Positions 33,209 to 44,301 of a stretch of DNA of 64,000 bases are shown here, piece after piece; the stretch's first letter is position 1; the number at the start of each line of letters is the position of its first letter. A program made the translations under genes and the position numbers. Location: positions 63,295,548 through 63,359,547 of the forward strand of contig NC_087064.1 of assembly GCF_963678635.1 (NCBI RefSeq). The letters are read 5' to 3'. A model generated the notes under the pieces. That model had not been told where the DNA came from. It did no database searches and worked only from the letters and a program-made list of their open reading frames with translations. This DNA is from Symsagittifera roscoffensis (taxonomy: Eukaryota > Xenacoelomorpha > Acoela > Convolutidae).

Positions 33209-33634
33209 CTAAGTTAGTACCTGGTCTTTAGCCTTACGCTTAGAGATAAAGTCTTTGACAACGTTCAGTACGAGAATACCTGTTGAAACTAAAATTTCCT
33301 CGGTTCCGTTCCGTCTACAGTATACGATCGCACAAATATTTGTCCTAGACATTAATAACAAATTGACAAGTTGCTCACTACTCAGCTTGCGGTTATTGTT
33401 GCTGCGGTGTCTACTTATCGAGTTATTAATGGCGTCGTGCCAAATTACAAGGACGTTACGGTGAGGCAAGTAGTGATGAAGGTAGTACTGTATCGTTTTC
33501 TGGGAGTCCGAAGCGTTTAAAATCAAACTTAAACCTGGCTTTGTAAAGCAAGTATCTTTGATGCATTTCTGGGAAGGAGCGGGAAATTTTCGGAGCGCGT
33601 GATCCAAAGAACTAGCTCCTAGAACGAATACCAT
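33209..33634 (-). CDS. Accessory ORF upstream of gag, SGNH-hydrolase-like
   Basis: 141 codons from ATG 33634. Begins MVFVLGASSLDHAL, then NVLVIWHDAINNSISRH, ICAIVYCRRNGTEE and ILVLNVVKDFISKRK. The layout (a small hydrophobic strand with GASS, a WHD..NNS block, an alternating strand/helix pattern) resembles hypothetical ORFs found in invertebrate mobile elements and may be a divergent SGNH/GDSL-type fold; that fold assignment is inference. It lies between the 5' LTR and gag in the same direction, where some retroelements carry captured esterase-like ORFs. The ORF is intact although gag is broken. Confidence 0.45.
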   Translation of the reverse strand: MVFVLGASSLDHALRKFPAPSQKCIKDTCFTKPGLSLILNASDSQKTIQYYLHHYLPHRNVLVIWHDAINNSISRHRSNNNRKLSSEQLVNLLLMSRTNICAIVYCRRNGTEEILVSTGILVLNVVKDFISKRKAKDQVLT

Positions 33635-33693
33635 ACACTTAGGGAACCTATGCGATGGCTACGTTACGCTTAAGTACCAATGGGGTTGGAAAA

Positions 33694-33999
33694 TTAAGTA
33701 GGTCGCTTGAACTCCAACAACACACACGGAGTCAACCTGAGGATGAAAGAATTCAACTTAACTCACTTAATATTACCGTACCTGACCACTTAACCTTACT
33801 GTTACGCAACTAAGTCAATAATCGGACGGGAAAAACAGCTTTGATTTACTTGAAGCGAACCGGCTTTCAGTTTCACCAAGGGTGGGTGGGGGATCAGGCA
33901 AATTGGTGAAGTTCGAACAACACACGCGGAAGAAACCTGAGGATGAAAAAACTCAACTTAATTTGCCTGATATTTCGCTACCAGACCACTTAACATAAG
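33694..33999. repeat. Direct repeat in the BEL/Pao leader, about 100 bp, two copies
   Basis: 33700-33797 and 33904-33999 share GAACAACACACGCGGA..AACCTGAGGATGAAA, ACTCAACTTAA and ACCAGACCACTTAAC, with moderate divergence. The copies are spaced about 203 bases apart in the untranslated leader. Confidence 0.6.
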
Positions 34000-34569
34000 G
34001 TTGGTGTCATCTTACAGCACAGTTTCGCAGAATTCTGGGGACGTTTCGAGGACTTTTTGGCAATTTTTTTAAATCTTTTTTCACAAAATTTTTTATAAAA
34101 ATTTGGTCAGCAGGTTCGAGTCATAAACCAATCCAAAAAACTAGTCCAGTACCTCTTGTCTATGTTCCAGTTTCACGGATTAATATTCCGTTCACATATA
34201 TCTAAACATTTTTGGTATCGAGAAAAAAGTCAATCAGTTTGTCTATGTACCGACTGTAAGATATTTCAGTTCAACGGAACTGTCCAAAAATTTTGGGTTT
34301 TGAGAAAAATTACCGGGTGCTAGCTTGCGGGAAAAGTTCTAGCATATAGTACATCGTATATAAAGTTATAGTAAAATGGAAAGTTTTAAAAGTTTTGGAA
34401 ACTTCTTACAGCTTCTAATTGGAGATTGGCGACACCGGGAAAAAATCCAAAACTTCGGGTGTCGAGAAAAACACAGCTCCCTTTTGCCTAAAAGTCAACA
34501 ATCAGGACACCTGAATGGGCCTCTCTTCCGCCAGTCTGCTCTTTCGCCTGTCTGCTATATCGTCTGGCG

Positions 34570-35030
34570 GCTTTTTTGGCCAATCGCCCACTTTCGTCAA
34601 TTAAACTGTGTGAAGAGTTTCGGCCAATTCGGTACTCTGACGACTTTCGGCTATACCGCACAATCTGACGATTTTTGGCCAGCTGAACAATTTAACAGCT
34701 TTCGTCCAGTTAGACACTTTTTGGCCAAATGCCCACTTTCGGCCAAAAAGACACTTTTCGGCCAAACGCCCACTTTCGGCCAATTAGACACTTTTCGGCC
34801 GAACGCTCACTTTCGGCCAACTGGTAGCTGATATTTTCGTATTTTCGGCCAACAACACAATTCGGCTTGGTGATCACTCTGACGATTTCGGCCAATCGCA
34901 CAGTTCGGCCAAAGGAATACTCGTCGTGTCTCTGGCGTTGAAATAGGCCAAACAAACACTCGGCCAAACAAAACACTCGTCGTGTCTCAGAAAACACTCG
35001 GCCAAACAAACCACTCGTCTTGTCTCTCGT
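34570..35030. repeat. TTTCGGCCAA tandem array in the BEL/Pao leader
   Basis: At least 16 short units with the core TTTCGGCCAA followed by variants of TTAGACAC, ACGCCCAC, AAACACTCG. Unit length is irregular (about 15-45 bases). The left part uses CACTTTCGGCCAA units, the right part CTCGGCCAAACAAAACACTC units with CGTCGTGTCTC. The short frames across it are repeat translations. It sits a few tens of bases from the PBS. Confidence 0.7.
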
Positions 35031-35069
35031 GTTGCAATACTAAACTCTAGAAAGGGAATTATCAACGAA

Positions 35070-35087
35070 GTCCCTTGTAGGGCGCCA
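35070..35087 (-). promoter_or_regulatory. Primer-binding site of the BEL/Pao element
   Basis: Three bases after the 5' LTR (minus strand) comes TGGCGCCCTACAAGGGAC. It starts with TGG, complementary to a tRNA CCA end, and agrees at 16 of 18 positions with the known lysine-tRNA binding site type. Lysine tRNA as the primer is inference. Confidence 0.7.
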
Positions 35088-35090
35088 AAA

Positions 35091-35524
35091 TGTGCCCGCT
35101 CTGATCTCCAAACGAAAATAATTTTATCCAAATCCGTAAATTAATAAGAGATATTTCTGGGCAAATAACTCAGACAAAAGATAAATTTCGGCATTTTCTA
35201 TCGATCATAACATCATATAACTTTTTATCATCAGGTCGTTTTTGGTACAAATCGGCGCAAGCTAGCCACAAGAACCGGTCGGTAATGTCCTTGAGATACA
35301 TTGCTCTTTTTGTCGGTCAGCCTTAATCAAGGTTGAACCGAATTAGAACCAAAAAACAGTTGAAATAGGATATAACCCCCGTTTTTAGTATATTAATACA
35401 TAGGCAAGTGGGGGACTCGAACCTACGTCAACTGTTATGTTACGTTACTTTGTCTTACTCCGCTTGGCCAACTGTTCTTATTTTATATGCATTTATACTC
35501 TTGTTTTATATTTGCGTTGCAACA
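35091..35524 (-). repeat. 5' LTR of the BEL/Pao element
   Basis: Same 434-bp sequence as 27096-27529 with TG...CA ends on the plus strand. Followed by AGGGG at 35525-35529. Confidence 0.9.
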
Positions 35525-35529
35525 AGGGG

Positions 35530-35721
35530 TAAGCCAAGCTAATCAGTCTAATAAAGAACCAATTTGAGCCCACGGATTCTGACTGCTTCTGTTGTATGCG
35601 AGGAGGCTTAACTCAGGAACACCATTGAACCTTCAAATAATATACGGGCTATTTGCGCCTTCACGGCAAGTTTTTCCAATTTTGTCTTCGCTAAGTCCTA
35701 AAAAAACTTTGTTCTTTTGCA
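35530..35721. other. Flank between the LTR and the duplicated segment
   Basis: Unique sequence with no recognised feature. Confidence 0.4.
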
Positions 35722-36379
35722 TTTCGCTCAAAGTTCCTTGTTGCACTATGTGCTATATATTTTTCAATAACAAAGCATCGATCTGATGTTTATATGATCA
35801 TGACGATGTGAATGCATTTGAAGTCAAGAGTCATGACTGAAAATCTCTGTGAAAACAAAAAATGTTTTCTCCAGGAACGCGACGTGCAGCTTCTAGAAGA
35901 TAATCAGCCATTATCTGAAATTTGCCAGCGTTTTTTTGATTGCATAAATTTGATTCAAAAGGATTTACGCGACAAAAGCTAACAAAATGAAAAAAAATAT
36001 ATATAACTTTTGTATTTGCTTAAACCAAAATAATTGTTCAATATGCAGGCGGTTGCCTGTTCTTTTTTCTAGTGAAGACAACCCGCACTATCTATTTATT
36101 GTTGCAACTACTCTAACCCTTCTGGAGGCAAGCGAAACATGATCTGTTTCATGAGAATTAACTAAATTTTTGAAATTCATTACTTAGCTAAAAGATTTAA
36201 GATTGACTCGCTTGCTTGTTTTTAATTCTTTTTTTTTCTTTAAAAGTTTGCTTTGATTTTTTTAAGAAAAAAACACTAACAAATTTGATTTCCAAAACCA
36301 AAAAAACTCTGTTGTGAGATTTGAGCTTGCCCTCTCAAAGGTATCTGATAAAAGGTTAAGGTTTGCTTTCAAGTTGATG
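35722..36379. repeat. Outside copy of the 657-bp segment
   Basis: The partner of 31136-31793. Here it is followed by its own continuation (AAAAGTTAACAAAACC), so this location is probably the source and the copy inside Gag the derived one. Confidence 0.75.
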
Positions 36380-36588
36380 AAAAGTTAACAAAACCTCAAA
36401 AGGCGATTGTTTCAAATAACCTATTGAACCTGAGTTCACTCCCTAAAATGTTGTAAGAGAAAAACCTAAAGGGCGACAGAATACATAAAGTTTGGTTATT
36501 TTTTCAATGTTTCTTTTAAATTTTTCTTCTATGGAAATTTTGTTTTAAGTTTTTTAATTGAATTACTATTGAAAAAAATCCAAATTTG

Positions 36589-36970
36589 GGGTACGGTAGA
36601 AATTGTGGTACGGTAGAAATTGCTAAACTAACAAATACATTGGAGTATGTGGTTCAATAATGAGGCAGCCGAAACTCGGCTGACCAAAAGCTAAGCAGAA
36701 GAAAACCAAAAACATTCAGCAAATTTTGAGTAACATCAAGCAATTGAAAGTTTCAAACGGAGAGGCGCATCCAAAGTAGTACGTAATCCAACGATGAGGC
36801 ATCAAAAGCTAAACAGAAGAAAACCAAAAGCATTCAGCAAAATTTAATCGAATAAAACCAGAAAAATGAAGGTTTCAAGCGGAGAAGCGAATCCGAAGAA
36901 GTATGTAGTTCAATAATGAGGCAGCCAACGTTCAGCCGATCAAAAGCTAAGCAGAAGAAAACCCGGAAAC
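36589..36970. repeat. Two neighbouring tandem repeats
   Basis: 36589-36621: two copies of GGTACGGTAGAAATTGT. 36645-36965: about 2.5 units of 122-134 bases with TGAGGCAGCC (36661, 36795, 36917), TCAAAAGCTAAGCAGAAGAA, GAAAGTTTCAAGCGGAGA and GCGAATCCGAAG. No coding function. Confidence 0.65.
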
Positions 36971-37867
36971 ATATATTTCGAAACAGGCCAGCTCATTCGA
37001 AGGCGACCAGGGGCGAAATACATGGGATTCAGGAATTCAAGATTTCAAGATCAGAGTTGCACGTGATCATGGTAAAAGGTGGTTGAGCGAAATGAACGTG
37101 TTACCAGCATTGTCAGGTCAAATGAACAAGCACATCAAATCTCTCCAATTCATAGAACATATAAAAGTTTGTTCGCGAAAACGGTTCGCTGCCATAACAC
37201 TGCCTCTAATGGTAGATCTTGCGTGGATAAACCTGCCGAGATGACAACTTAGATAAGACTACTGTAGCAAGTCAGGGCACTTGTTACTTAAACGCAGAAA
37301 AATTTTTACTAAACTTTTGTAATTATGATTTTTGTTTTAATTGATTCCCGTTCATACTGATCTTTATATTGGAGTTCAGTAGTTAATTCTACTGAATTTT
37401 GCAACACCTTCTTTGCTCTGTTTTAGTCACAAAAAAGACGGGGAAGTTGGAACAAAGCCTCAAAAACTATATGATCAACAAAGCTAGATTTAACCAAGTA
37501 TCTGTTCAACAGTCTTTACAAACCGAATAAAGAGAAAAATGTTTGAACAATAAGGATTTTTTCAGGCAAAACCACTCGGTCATTATTTTCTACTGAGACG
37601 TTTTTATACGGAGCAAAAATATCAAATTGTAGATGTTAAAAAATTGAGTTCAGATAGGTTTGAACTAAGATTGATTTGGTTAACTTAAGCTAAGACTAGT
37701 TTGGGACCTGATATGTTGGAGATCTCTACTACCGGATAGAAGACTTTTATCTAAGACTAGATTAGAAAACGGGGTTTATTAAGACTACGCTAAAAGTATA
37801 AAACGGAGTTAAAAGGTTGAATTAAGATTGAGTAAGATAACACGATTGGTTGCAATAGAAACGATTA
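36971..37867. other. Non-coding stretch
   Basis: No gene or repeat recognised between the tandem repeats and the Ty3/Gypsy remnant. Confidence 0.4.
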
Positions 37868-38399
37868 ATGACTCCAACTTCAGATATGACAAAAGTCGTT
37901 GCGCTTCTGGCAGGTGTTAACTTATGGACTCAAGCGAATAAGCAACATAAAAGTTGAAAGGTCGCTAACAGTAAAATCCCTTTTGAACTTCTCCGCGAAA
38001 AATTAATTTAAGTTTACAAATACTTTTCACCCACAAATAGTATGTTGAGGCAAGGAGGTGAATTAACGTAACAACAAAAACGCTCAAGGATGTCTCCCAA
38101 TGGGAGAAGTATCTAGCACTGGAGTAATTCGGTATAATATCATTTGACTAACGGAATCCGAAAATAAATTTAACAACCACTAGAGTGATGTTAATGTAGG
38201 TTAATGGTTAATCCAGATAAAGCACTACCTTTACAAATGAGCTAGTTTTTGGGAAAGTACTTTAAGGTAATAATCTAAATTTAGCGACTGGAGAAAGAAA
38301 AGAAAAAGAAAATGACATCAGAATGAGTTTGAGTTTTTGACTTCAAAGAAAGTTCATGACTACGAGGAGTTTAAGCGGCGTCACGGCTTAAGGCTCTGG

Positions 38400-40119
38400 T
38401 CTCTGTCCATCTCCTAAGTTCATTGAGAGTCATAGGTCGACCCAGTAGCTCCATTGCTGCAATGATTGAAGTTGTATTAAGCCAGTCAGGAGTGTACACG
38501 GTAGGCGTCTCTACAGCATCTGCAGGTTCGGAGGCTACGCCCGATGGGTTAAATTCAGTCTTCCGAACTTCCGATTTGAATTGGACTTTCTTAGGAGAAC
38601 GGATTGGTGAGAGCGTTAGAAATGGCTTTATTTTGTCTATGGGACCGGTTCCACCTTCTGTGAAAAAAAACTACAAACGATTGTCGTGGGGAAGAAGTTG
38701 AGAGAGATATTAGGTTGACGACATCTATCTGGTGGCTTTCTAATTCTATTGTGATAGCTTCTAAAGATGTATTAGATGGTGGGGTTGTAATGTAGGTCGA
38801 CGTGTTTTCTCCTGGTCTATCGCCCGATGTTTCTACAAGACTAGTGAATACTCTCTCTCTCTCTCTCCGACTAACGACGGTGGTTGTCTGGTCCGAATCC
38901 GTCTGTTATTGTGACGAATATAATTATCTGACAATTTTCTTGGGGGCGACGATTTCATAGGCGAAGAGGCTTTCCGCTTAGTCATACCCGTTACTTTAGG
39001 TTTGGATGAGCTCTGAGTAGGGGTAAGGTTCTTTGACTGGTTCTCTGTGTTCGTCATTGTATGCGGCTCTGTGGACTGATAAGTTGTTGGGTTCGTTGAC
39101 TCTGGTTTTTGGCTTGTAGTGGTTAGTTCTGGTCGATTTTTTTTCAGATTCATCTTGGCTGTCTAATTGAATAAATAGAGGGGTCACGCGTTGGTCTAAA
39201 TTTTTGTCCCCTGTATCTAGGTCAATCGGCGTATGACAAACTTTTTGCTCCTTCTTTATGTTTACTTCGTCTTTTCGGGGCATTTCCTGTTTGATGTTAG
39301 TTGATTCTTGCGCTGATTTTTCTTGTCGATTTTCTAAATTAATCGAACTAATGGTTTCAGACCTTTAAGTAGGATAAGTTCACTGGCATCGTCATCAGTT
39401 ATCATTTCAGTAGGTGGGTTTGTCAAACGTATTTCGGGTGTGTTCATTGTTTGCAGACGGATGGGTTGGCCCGGCGGGCTTGCTTCTTGGATGTTTTCTA
39501 GGCCAATAGTGTACCTTAAACGTTTTATTTCCTCCTCACCCTCTCGAAGCAGTGTTTCCATCGAGCTGTTCCTTGCCACGTTCCGTATTGAGATATCCAG
39601 TTCTTCAAATTTTGCCTGTAAGTTTCTCTTCTTTTGTGTAGATTTGGAGGTCTTAAACCCAACATTTCTCGCTGATTTTGTGACTTTCCTGGGTCCTTTG
39701 GTGGCATAGAACTTGACGAGTTGATTTTTCCTGCTAGAACTAACTTTCTTCGGTGCAGAGGTTCTTTTCACGGCTAAATCAGATTTACGAATTATTTTCC
39801 CGTTTTTAAGCGTAATTGTATGATCCGATTCCCTTACTATTTCTTCTTTAAGCTCTCTCTAGTATAGTTCGTCCTTCTTTCTATCTTGTACTTTTCTATA
39901 GATAAGGGTCTTACCCGACGGGTAACTCAAGACGGGATTTTCCATACCTAGAGCTTTTCTTTTCTCTGCGCGAGAGAGAACTTTGACAGAGGAACCGGAG
40001 CTTCTGGGTACATATCTAATTGCATTAGATATATTGTCGGATGATGATGATTCTTCATCCAGGTGTCTGTCTTCTATGTCATCAGGGGAATCCCAGTAAT
40101 TTGGTCTGTCCCGGCACAA
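38400..40119 (-). pseudogene. C-terminal basic tail of the Ty3/Gypsy polyprotein
   Basis: Low-complexity, Lys/Arg/Ser/Pro-rich frames (SSSSDNISNAIRYVPRSSGS, RAEKRKALGMENPVLSYPSG, MTKRKASSPMKSSPPRKL) in several reading frames downstream of integrase. No folded domain recognised. A (CT)n patch at 38852-38869 lies inside. It could include a third ORF of the original element. Confidence 0.4.
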
Positions 40120-40840
40120 TACGCTTCAAAAAGGAGCAGTTTAGTGATTGTTGTGTTACCGTTCTTAAGCATTTTAAGATCTTTAGTAATGCAACTTCTA
40201 AGGAAGGTTTCGGATTTTCTTGTGGCATAACCATGAGTCGTTCTTTAATTGTTCTAATTAGTCGCCAGACCAGAGCCGTAGCTCTATGGTCACCCACTGG
40301 ACTGATTATGACGTTGATGTTTTGTTCTTGACAAAATTCTCGGACTTCCTTAGAAATAAATCCCGACCCTTGGTCCGTTCTAATAGTTCTGGGTATTCCG
40401 TGCAAAGATTTGTATTTTCTAAGAAAGTTGATGACCGATTTGGCAGATGTTCGTGATGTTATTTCTGCCGATGGGAATTTTGAAAATCGATCAGTGCATT
40501 CGAGTATGTGTTTTTTTCGTTCCCCAAATTAACGATAACGGGCCGGCAAAGTCCAATTCGATTTCTTGATTGGGTTCAACGACCGTTGGAAGTTTTCCAA
40601 GTTTATCATGTCTTGTCAGAGGCTTCAAGTTTTTACCCGATTTCACACACTCGATGTAACTCTCTCCATGTACTTGAATTTCTCTGTAGATTTTAGGCCA
40701 CCAGATGTAGAGGGTTGCCTGACGTTTTAATCGCAAACTGGCCTGGGTGAGCTTCATGTAACCTGTGTAACATCGTCGTGCTGGTATAACTAATCTATCG
40801 TCGAAGTAAAGGCATCCTCCGTACGCCTCAACCTGTACCT
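40082..40840 (-). pseudogene. Ty3/Gypsy integrase
   Basis: GGCLYFDDRLVIPARRCYTG and YIWWPKIYREIQVHGESYIE with C-V-K-S-G form the zinc-finger region, EIELDFAGPLS carries the first catalytic Asp, and IPRTIRTDQGSGFISKEVRE the second. The Glu region follows as HRATALVWRLIRTIKERL, where the usual catalytic Glu position reads Val-Trp. Frameshifts near 40490 and 40130. Confidence 0.75.
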
Positions 40841-40876
40841 CGGACCAATTAAATTGTTTATTCTTATGCATTAGTT
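40824..40876 (-). repeat. 53-bp misplaced RT/RNase H segment
   Basis: A near-copy of 42003-42055, where the sequence (minus-strand WSEVQVEAF) belongs naturally between RT and RNase H. Here the same bases are fused to the start of integrase. Confidence 0.7.
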
Positions 40877-41777
40877 AACGTGCAAGTTGTTGATGTAAGG
40901 TTTGTAATAGTTTCCGAGTTCTGCGATGTCATGTTTTCTGTCTTCTTCAATTGCTTTTAAAATTTTCTTTAACACAAGGTCTTGCTTTGTTAATAATGCC
41001 ATGATCTTAGAATCAAAGATTTCGGGCCATGAGAACGGGAATAATTTATGTTTAACCGGCTTGGAACTTTTTCTTTAAAGAAAGTTTGCTCAGAAGATGT
41101 GCGCGACGGGTTGCTAGTATTGGGTTTTAAGGTTTGAGCTTTTTTTACAGTTGAATTTTTAGGTTGTTAGGTTAGTTCATGTTCATCAGACCTGTCTCTT
41201 AAAGTTTTGTAGTTAGTAGAAAAATCGATATTTTTAAAAGATGGAATGCAGTTTTCTGTTCGTGAATGTAAATTTTGACACACTGAAATTTTGGAATGTG
41301 TAAATATAGCTTGCAAAGTTTCTGCAGCATTCGCAATTCGTTTCTCAAGTTCTATTTCTTGACTTGTCATATTATTAGCTGATTGGTCCATCGTGTTGCA
41401 TTATATGACGTCATGAGAGAAAATTTGTTGCGAAAATTTGTTCCTTAGTTGCTGATGAGAATATCTAGGCATCAGATGTTCGAAGCCTAGAAGAGTGCTT
41501 ATTTGATTGACGGAAGCAATAACAAATTTTTAGTCATCGTACGAGACTGGTAAGGTTTCGCCCGATGGGTTTCTAGAAAAATAGTCCATGAATCCCATTT
41601 CCTTACCCGGGAGATGCTCAACTGTAAAATCAAATGGTAACACTTTATCCGCCCAACGGGTGAGGCGGGATTGAGCCGTATTCGTATATTTATCAATTTT
41701 AAAGCCCCTATTAAGGCTTTATGATAGGTTAAATTAGAGAACTGTTTACCCAATAAGTTCTTGAAATGGTCTAACGC
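40877..41777 (-). pseudogene. RNase H end and Pol linker, heavily decayed
   Basis: 41499-41753 contains remains of the RNase H end and the following linker (KVLPFDFTVEHLPGKEMGFM in one frame, YQSRTMTKNLLLLPSI in another). 41167-41391 is a short frame of unknown nature. Confidence 0.45.
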
Positions 41778-42845
41778 CTAAACTAAGCCCAACATTTCAA
41801 GTTCGTTCAGGCCGTATTTTAGTTCGGCTATATTAAGGAATCTACTCGCAAACGCTACCGTCTTCCAAATTCCCCCATGGTCTTGCTCGACGGATGCGCC
41901 CATTCCTAGATGTGATGCATCGCATTTTACTCTTGTATTTAGTTTAACGTCAAAGTGATGATTTGTCACCGTATTGCAGATTTCCTTCTCGATTTTTTCG
42001 AACGCCTCAACCTGTACCTCGGACCAATAAATTTATTTATTCTTTTGCATTAGTTCTCTAAATGGTGCGAATAGTAATGCTATTTTCGGGATGAATTTTT
42101 TGAATTGGTTAATTGATCCCTCTAGCGACCTTATGTCTGTAATGCAACGTGGTTCTTTCAAATTTCTGATTGCGTCTGATTTGTGTATTAATGGAGTTGT
42201 CCCCTCTGCGTCGATTTTGAATCCTAGGCATTCTATGTTATGCGTCAACAATGTACAATTTTCCCATTTTATGGCTAGTCTTAGTCGTCCAACGTTTTTC
42301 AAACGTTAATAACGTTTTCAAACGTTAATAGGTAACTTTCCAGTCAGACGGTCCATGAAACGTTGAAAATCATTAGGCATATCGCCTAGTCCGTAAAATG
42401 CAGTTTTAAAGCGATATGAGCCTGTAACGTCTCCCCCACGATGTTAAAACTGTATTGGTTACTTGCTTTTTCAGATAATACTTATCTGGCTGTATGCATA
42501 TTTTAGGTCAATAGATGAGAACCAAATTTTGTTTTCGTCATATCCACTAATTTTTACCGCGACATTATTGATTAATTCGAACAGATTAGGCATTTGATAT
42601 TTGTTACGAAATATCTATTTGTTGAGTAGTTTTGAGTTTAAGGCCAGTTTGATTGATCCGTCCCTTTTTGCTGTGATGACGATAGGGGAGATAAAACAGT
42701 CTTCCAAATATCTGGACAATGTTTCGATATGTCCATCTCTAAGTAATTGATCGATGCATAATTTCACTTTAGGGAGTAGGTGGATCGGTATGCTTTTCCC
42801 TTTTACCGGTATTGGCTTTATGGGCTCATTAAAATAGGTGCTCAC
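41778..42845 (-). pseudogene. Ty3/Gypsy reverse transcriptase and RNase H
   Basis: RT start: HLLPKVKLCIDQLLRDGHIE and ISPIVITAKRDGSIKLALNS (42615-42845). The palm with the catalytic YxDD is lost to frameshifts at 42310-42600. RT thumb: NIECLGFKIDAEG and FKKFIPKIALLFAPFRELM (42033-42302). RNase H: KCDASHLGMGASVEQ with LNELEMLGLV (41778-41969). Confidence 0.75.
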
Positions 42846-42963
42846 GATAAAATTGTTTGATCTACCGGTTCTTCTTAAGAGGTCGAGAAATCGGCCCGAT
42901 CTATAAAATTTGAACTCACGTAGAAGTGGTGTGTCTAAGTGTTGGCAAGGTTGTCTGTCTCTT

Positions 42964-43571
42964 TCAAATTTTATCTGGTTGACATCTATCCCGATGGGTG
43001 GTTTTGCCCGGGGTCTTCAGTACGTCTAACACTGTGGGCGGTGGCTGCTTCTCTAGGACCTCAATTCCTAAATTCGGTAGTATAAAATTTCCGAGAAGAT
43101 TTCTTTCTGCCCCTTCAGTGATAAACAGTTGTTGATCCTTGGCATCCCACCCTTCAGATTGAATCCTCACTATAACTTTTCCAATGATATTTATCTAACT
43201 CCCGAAGCCTTGATATGCTTTTTTCGTGAACTTGTCGACTGCTTCTATCTTTAGAAATCTGTCTCTTTTTTTTCAAATTATGAAGTAGGTCTTTCTTCTT
43301 AAACGAAACTGAACTTGCTGAATCAATTTGTATTTCGGTAAAGTAAGGGTTAAATTTTCCCATTGATTCAATAAGTGTCTTTTTCAGTTCCCGACCTTCA
43401 TGATTGAATACAGTTCTCACTCCCCCTTCGATTTTGTCTTTCACCACGCTTACTTGATTGTCAATGTCCACCGCTAAGACTAGGAAGTCTTCCAGATCAA
43501 CTTCAAACTCGGGATTATCCTGCGGGTTGGCCCTGTAGTTTTCTTGTTCGGGTAATGTTGGATTTTGATCA
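42964..43571 (-). pseudogene. End of gag and protease of the Ty3/Gypsy element
   Basis: Protease: FTEIQIDSASSVSFKKKDLL (catalytic Asp in DSAS) and, in another frame, ERNLLGNFILPNLGIEVLEK. Upstream remains an acidic Gag end (EFEVDLEDFLVLA). The main gag domain is missing between here and the LTR-like repeat at 43700. Confidence 0.6.
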
Positions 43572-43826
43572 ACTATATTAGGTCAATATATGATCAAATA
43601 TTCGATACATAGTTTTTTTTTTGAATCTCGACGTTTCGCATATTTTAGATAAAAATATCTCTAACTAATTCTGCCTCAGGTTGGCCCAGCTTATAATTAG
43701 TGACTTCAACTTTAGATATGCCAAAAGTCGTTGCGCTTTTGGCAGGTGTTAACTATTGACATAAGCGAATAAGCAACATAAAAGTTAAAAGATCGCTAAC
43801 AGTAATATCCCTTTTGACAGTAGATT

Positions 43827-44301
43827 AAGCAGCTGCTTACAACAAAAACCCGGGTTTTCTTCATCTCTAATTATTCTCATTGCGTTGGTTTAATCGTACA
43901 AATTGATCTTAAGTATAGGATAAAACATCCGTTGCTTTAAAATTTGCCAAAATTGATTCAGAGCAACTTGTTTTTTGGCACTTAAAAATTGAACAATTAA
44001 CATATTTTTAATAAGACTATGACTTTTTTAAAACCATTTTTACTTTTTTTTCTTGAAGCCCTTGGTCTGTTTTGGGCATTTTACACAAACAAAGTTCAAG
44101 TAGCGCTAATGCACATCAAGTTGTAAATTGGATGTGTATTCAATGTTTCGCTCATTTGTGATTCTCTTTTCATATATTGTGTTAATGGAAAAAGCTGGGT
44201 GGCATATAGTAAACATTTGGTGTAATGTTTTAGGATATGGAGAACAGAAGAAGTAAATAGCTTTGTGGACTTGATAAATATTTTATGAGTGAGAGAAGAA
44301 T
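43827..44301. other. Non-coding stretch
   Basis: Between the Ty3/Gypsy remnant and the furin-like exon. Nothing recognised. Confidence 0.4.

Larger units (their letters stand above)
27096..35524 (-). mobile_element. BEL/Pao LTR retrotransposon, reverse transcriptase deleted
   Basis: Bounded by two 434-bp LTRs that are about 98% alike and flanked by the 5-bp duplication AGGGG (27091-27095 and 35525-35529), as expected for BEL/Pao. On the minus strand the order is 5' LTR, PBS, an extra ORF, gag (partly duplicated), protease, end of integrase, purine tract, 3' LTR. RT, RNase H and the first part of integrase are missing, and gag has stops, so this copy cannot be autonomous. Similar LTRs point to a recent insertion. 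Confidence 0.9.
37868..43826 (-). mobile_element. Decayed Ty3/Gypsy retrotransposon, gag mostly missing
   Basis: A run of Pol pieces on the minus strand in Ty3/Gypsy order: protease, RT, RNase H, integrase, long basic tail. The piece is bracketed by a direct repeat of about 125 bases (37868-37993 and 43700-43826; shared ATATGCCAAAAGTCGTTGCG, GGCAGGTGTTAAC, AGCAACATAAAAGTT, TCGCTAACAGTAA) that probably marks the LTRs. LTR ends and target duplication could not be fixed. Many stops and frameshifts. Confidence 0.7.

Noticed and set aside
34570-35030. Array of short repeats resembling a CRISPR array
   Set aside because: Unit length and spacing are irregular, the spacers are themselves repeats, and the array lies inside the leader of an animal retrotransposon.
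38423-38701. Plus-strand 92-codon frame
   Set aside because: Lies opposite the C-terminal tail of the minus-strand Ty3/Gypsy remnant and has no domain.
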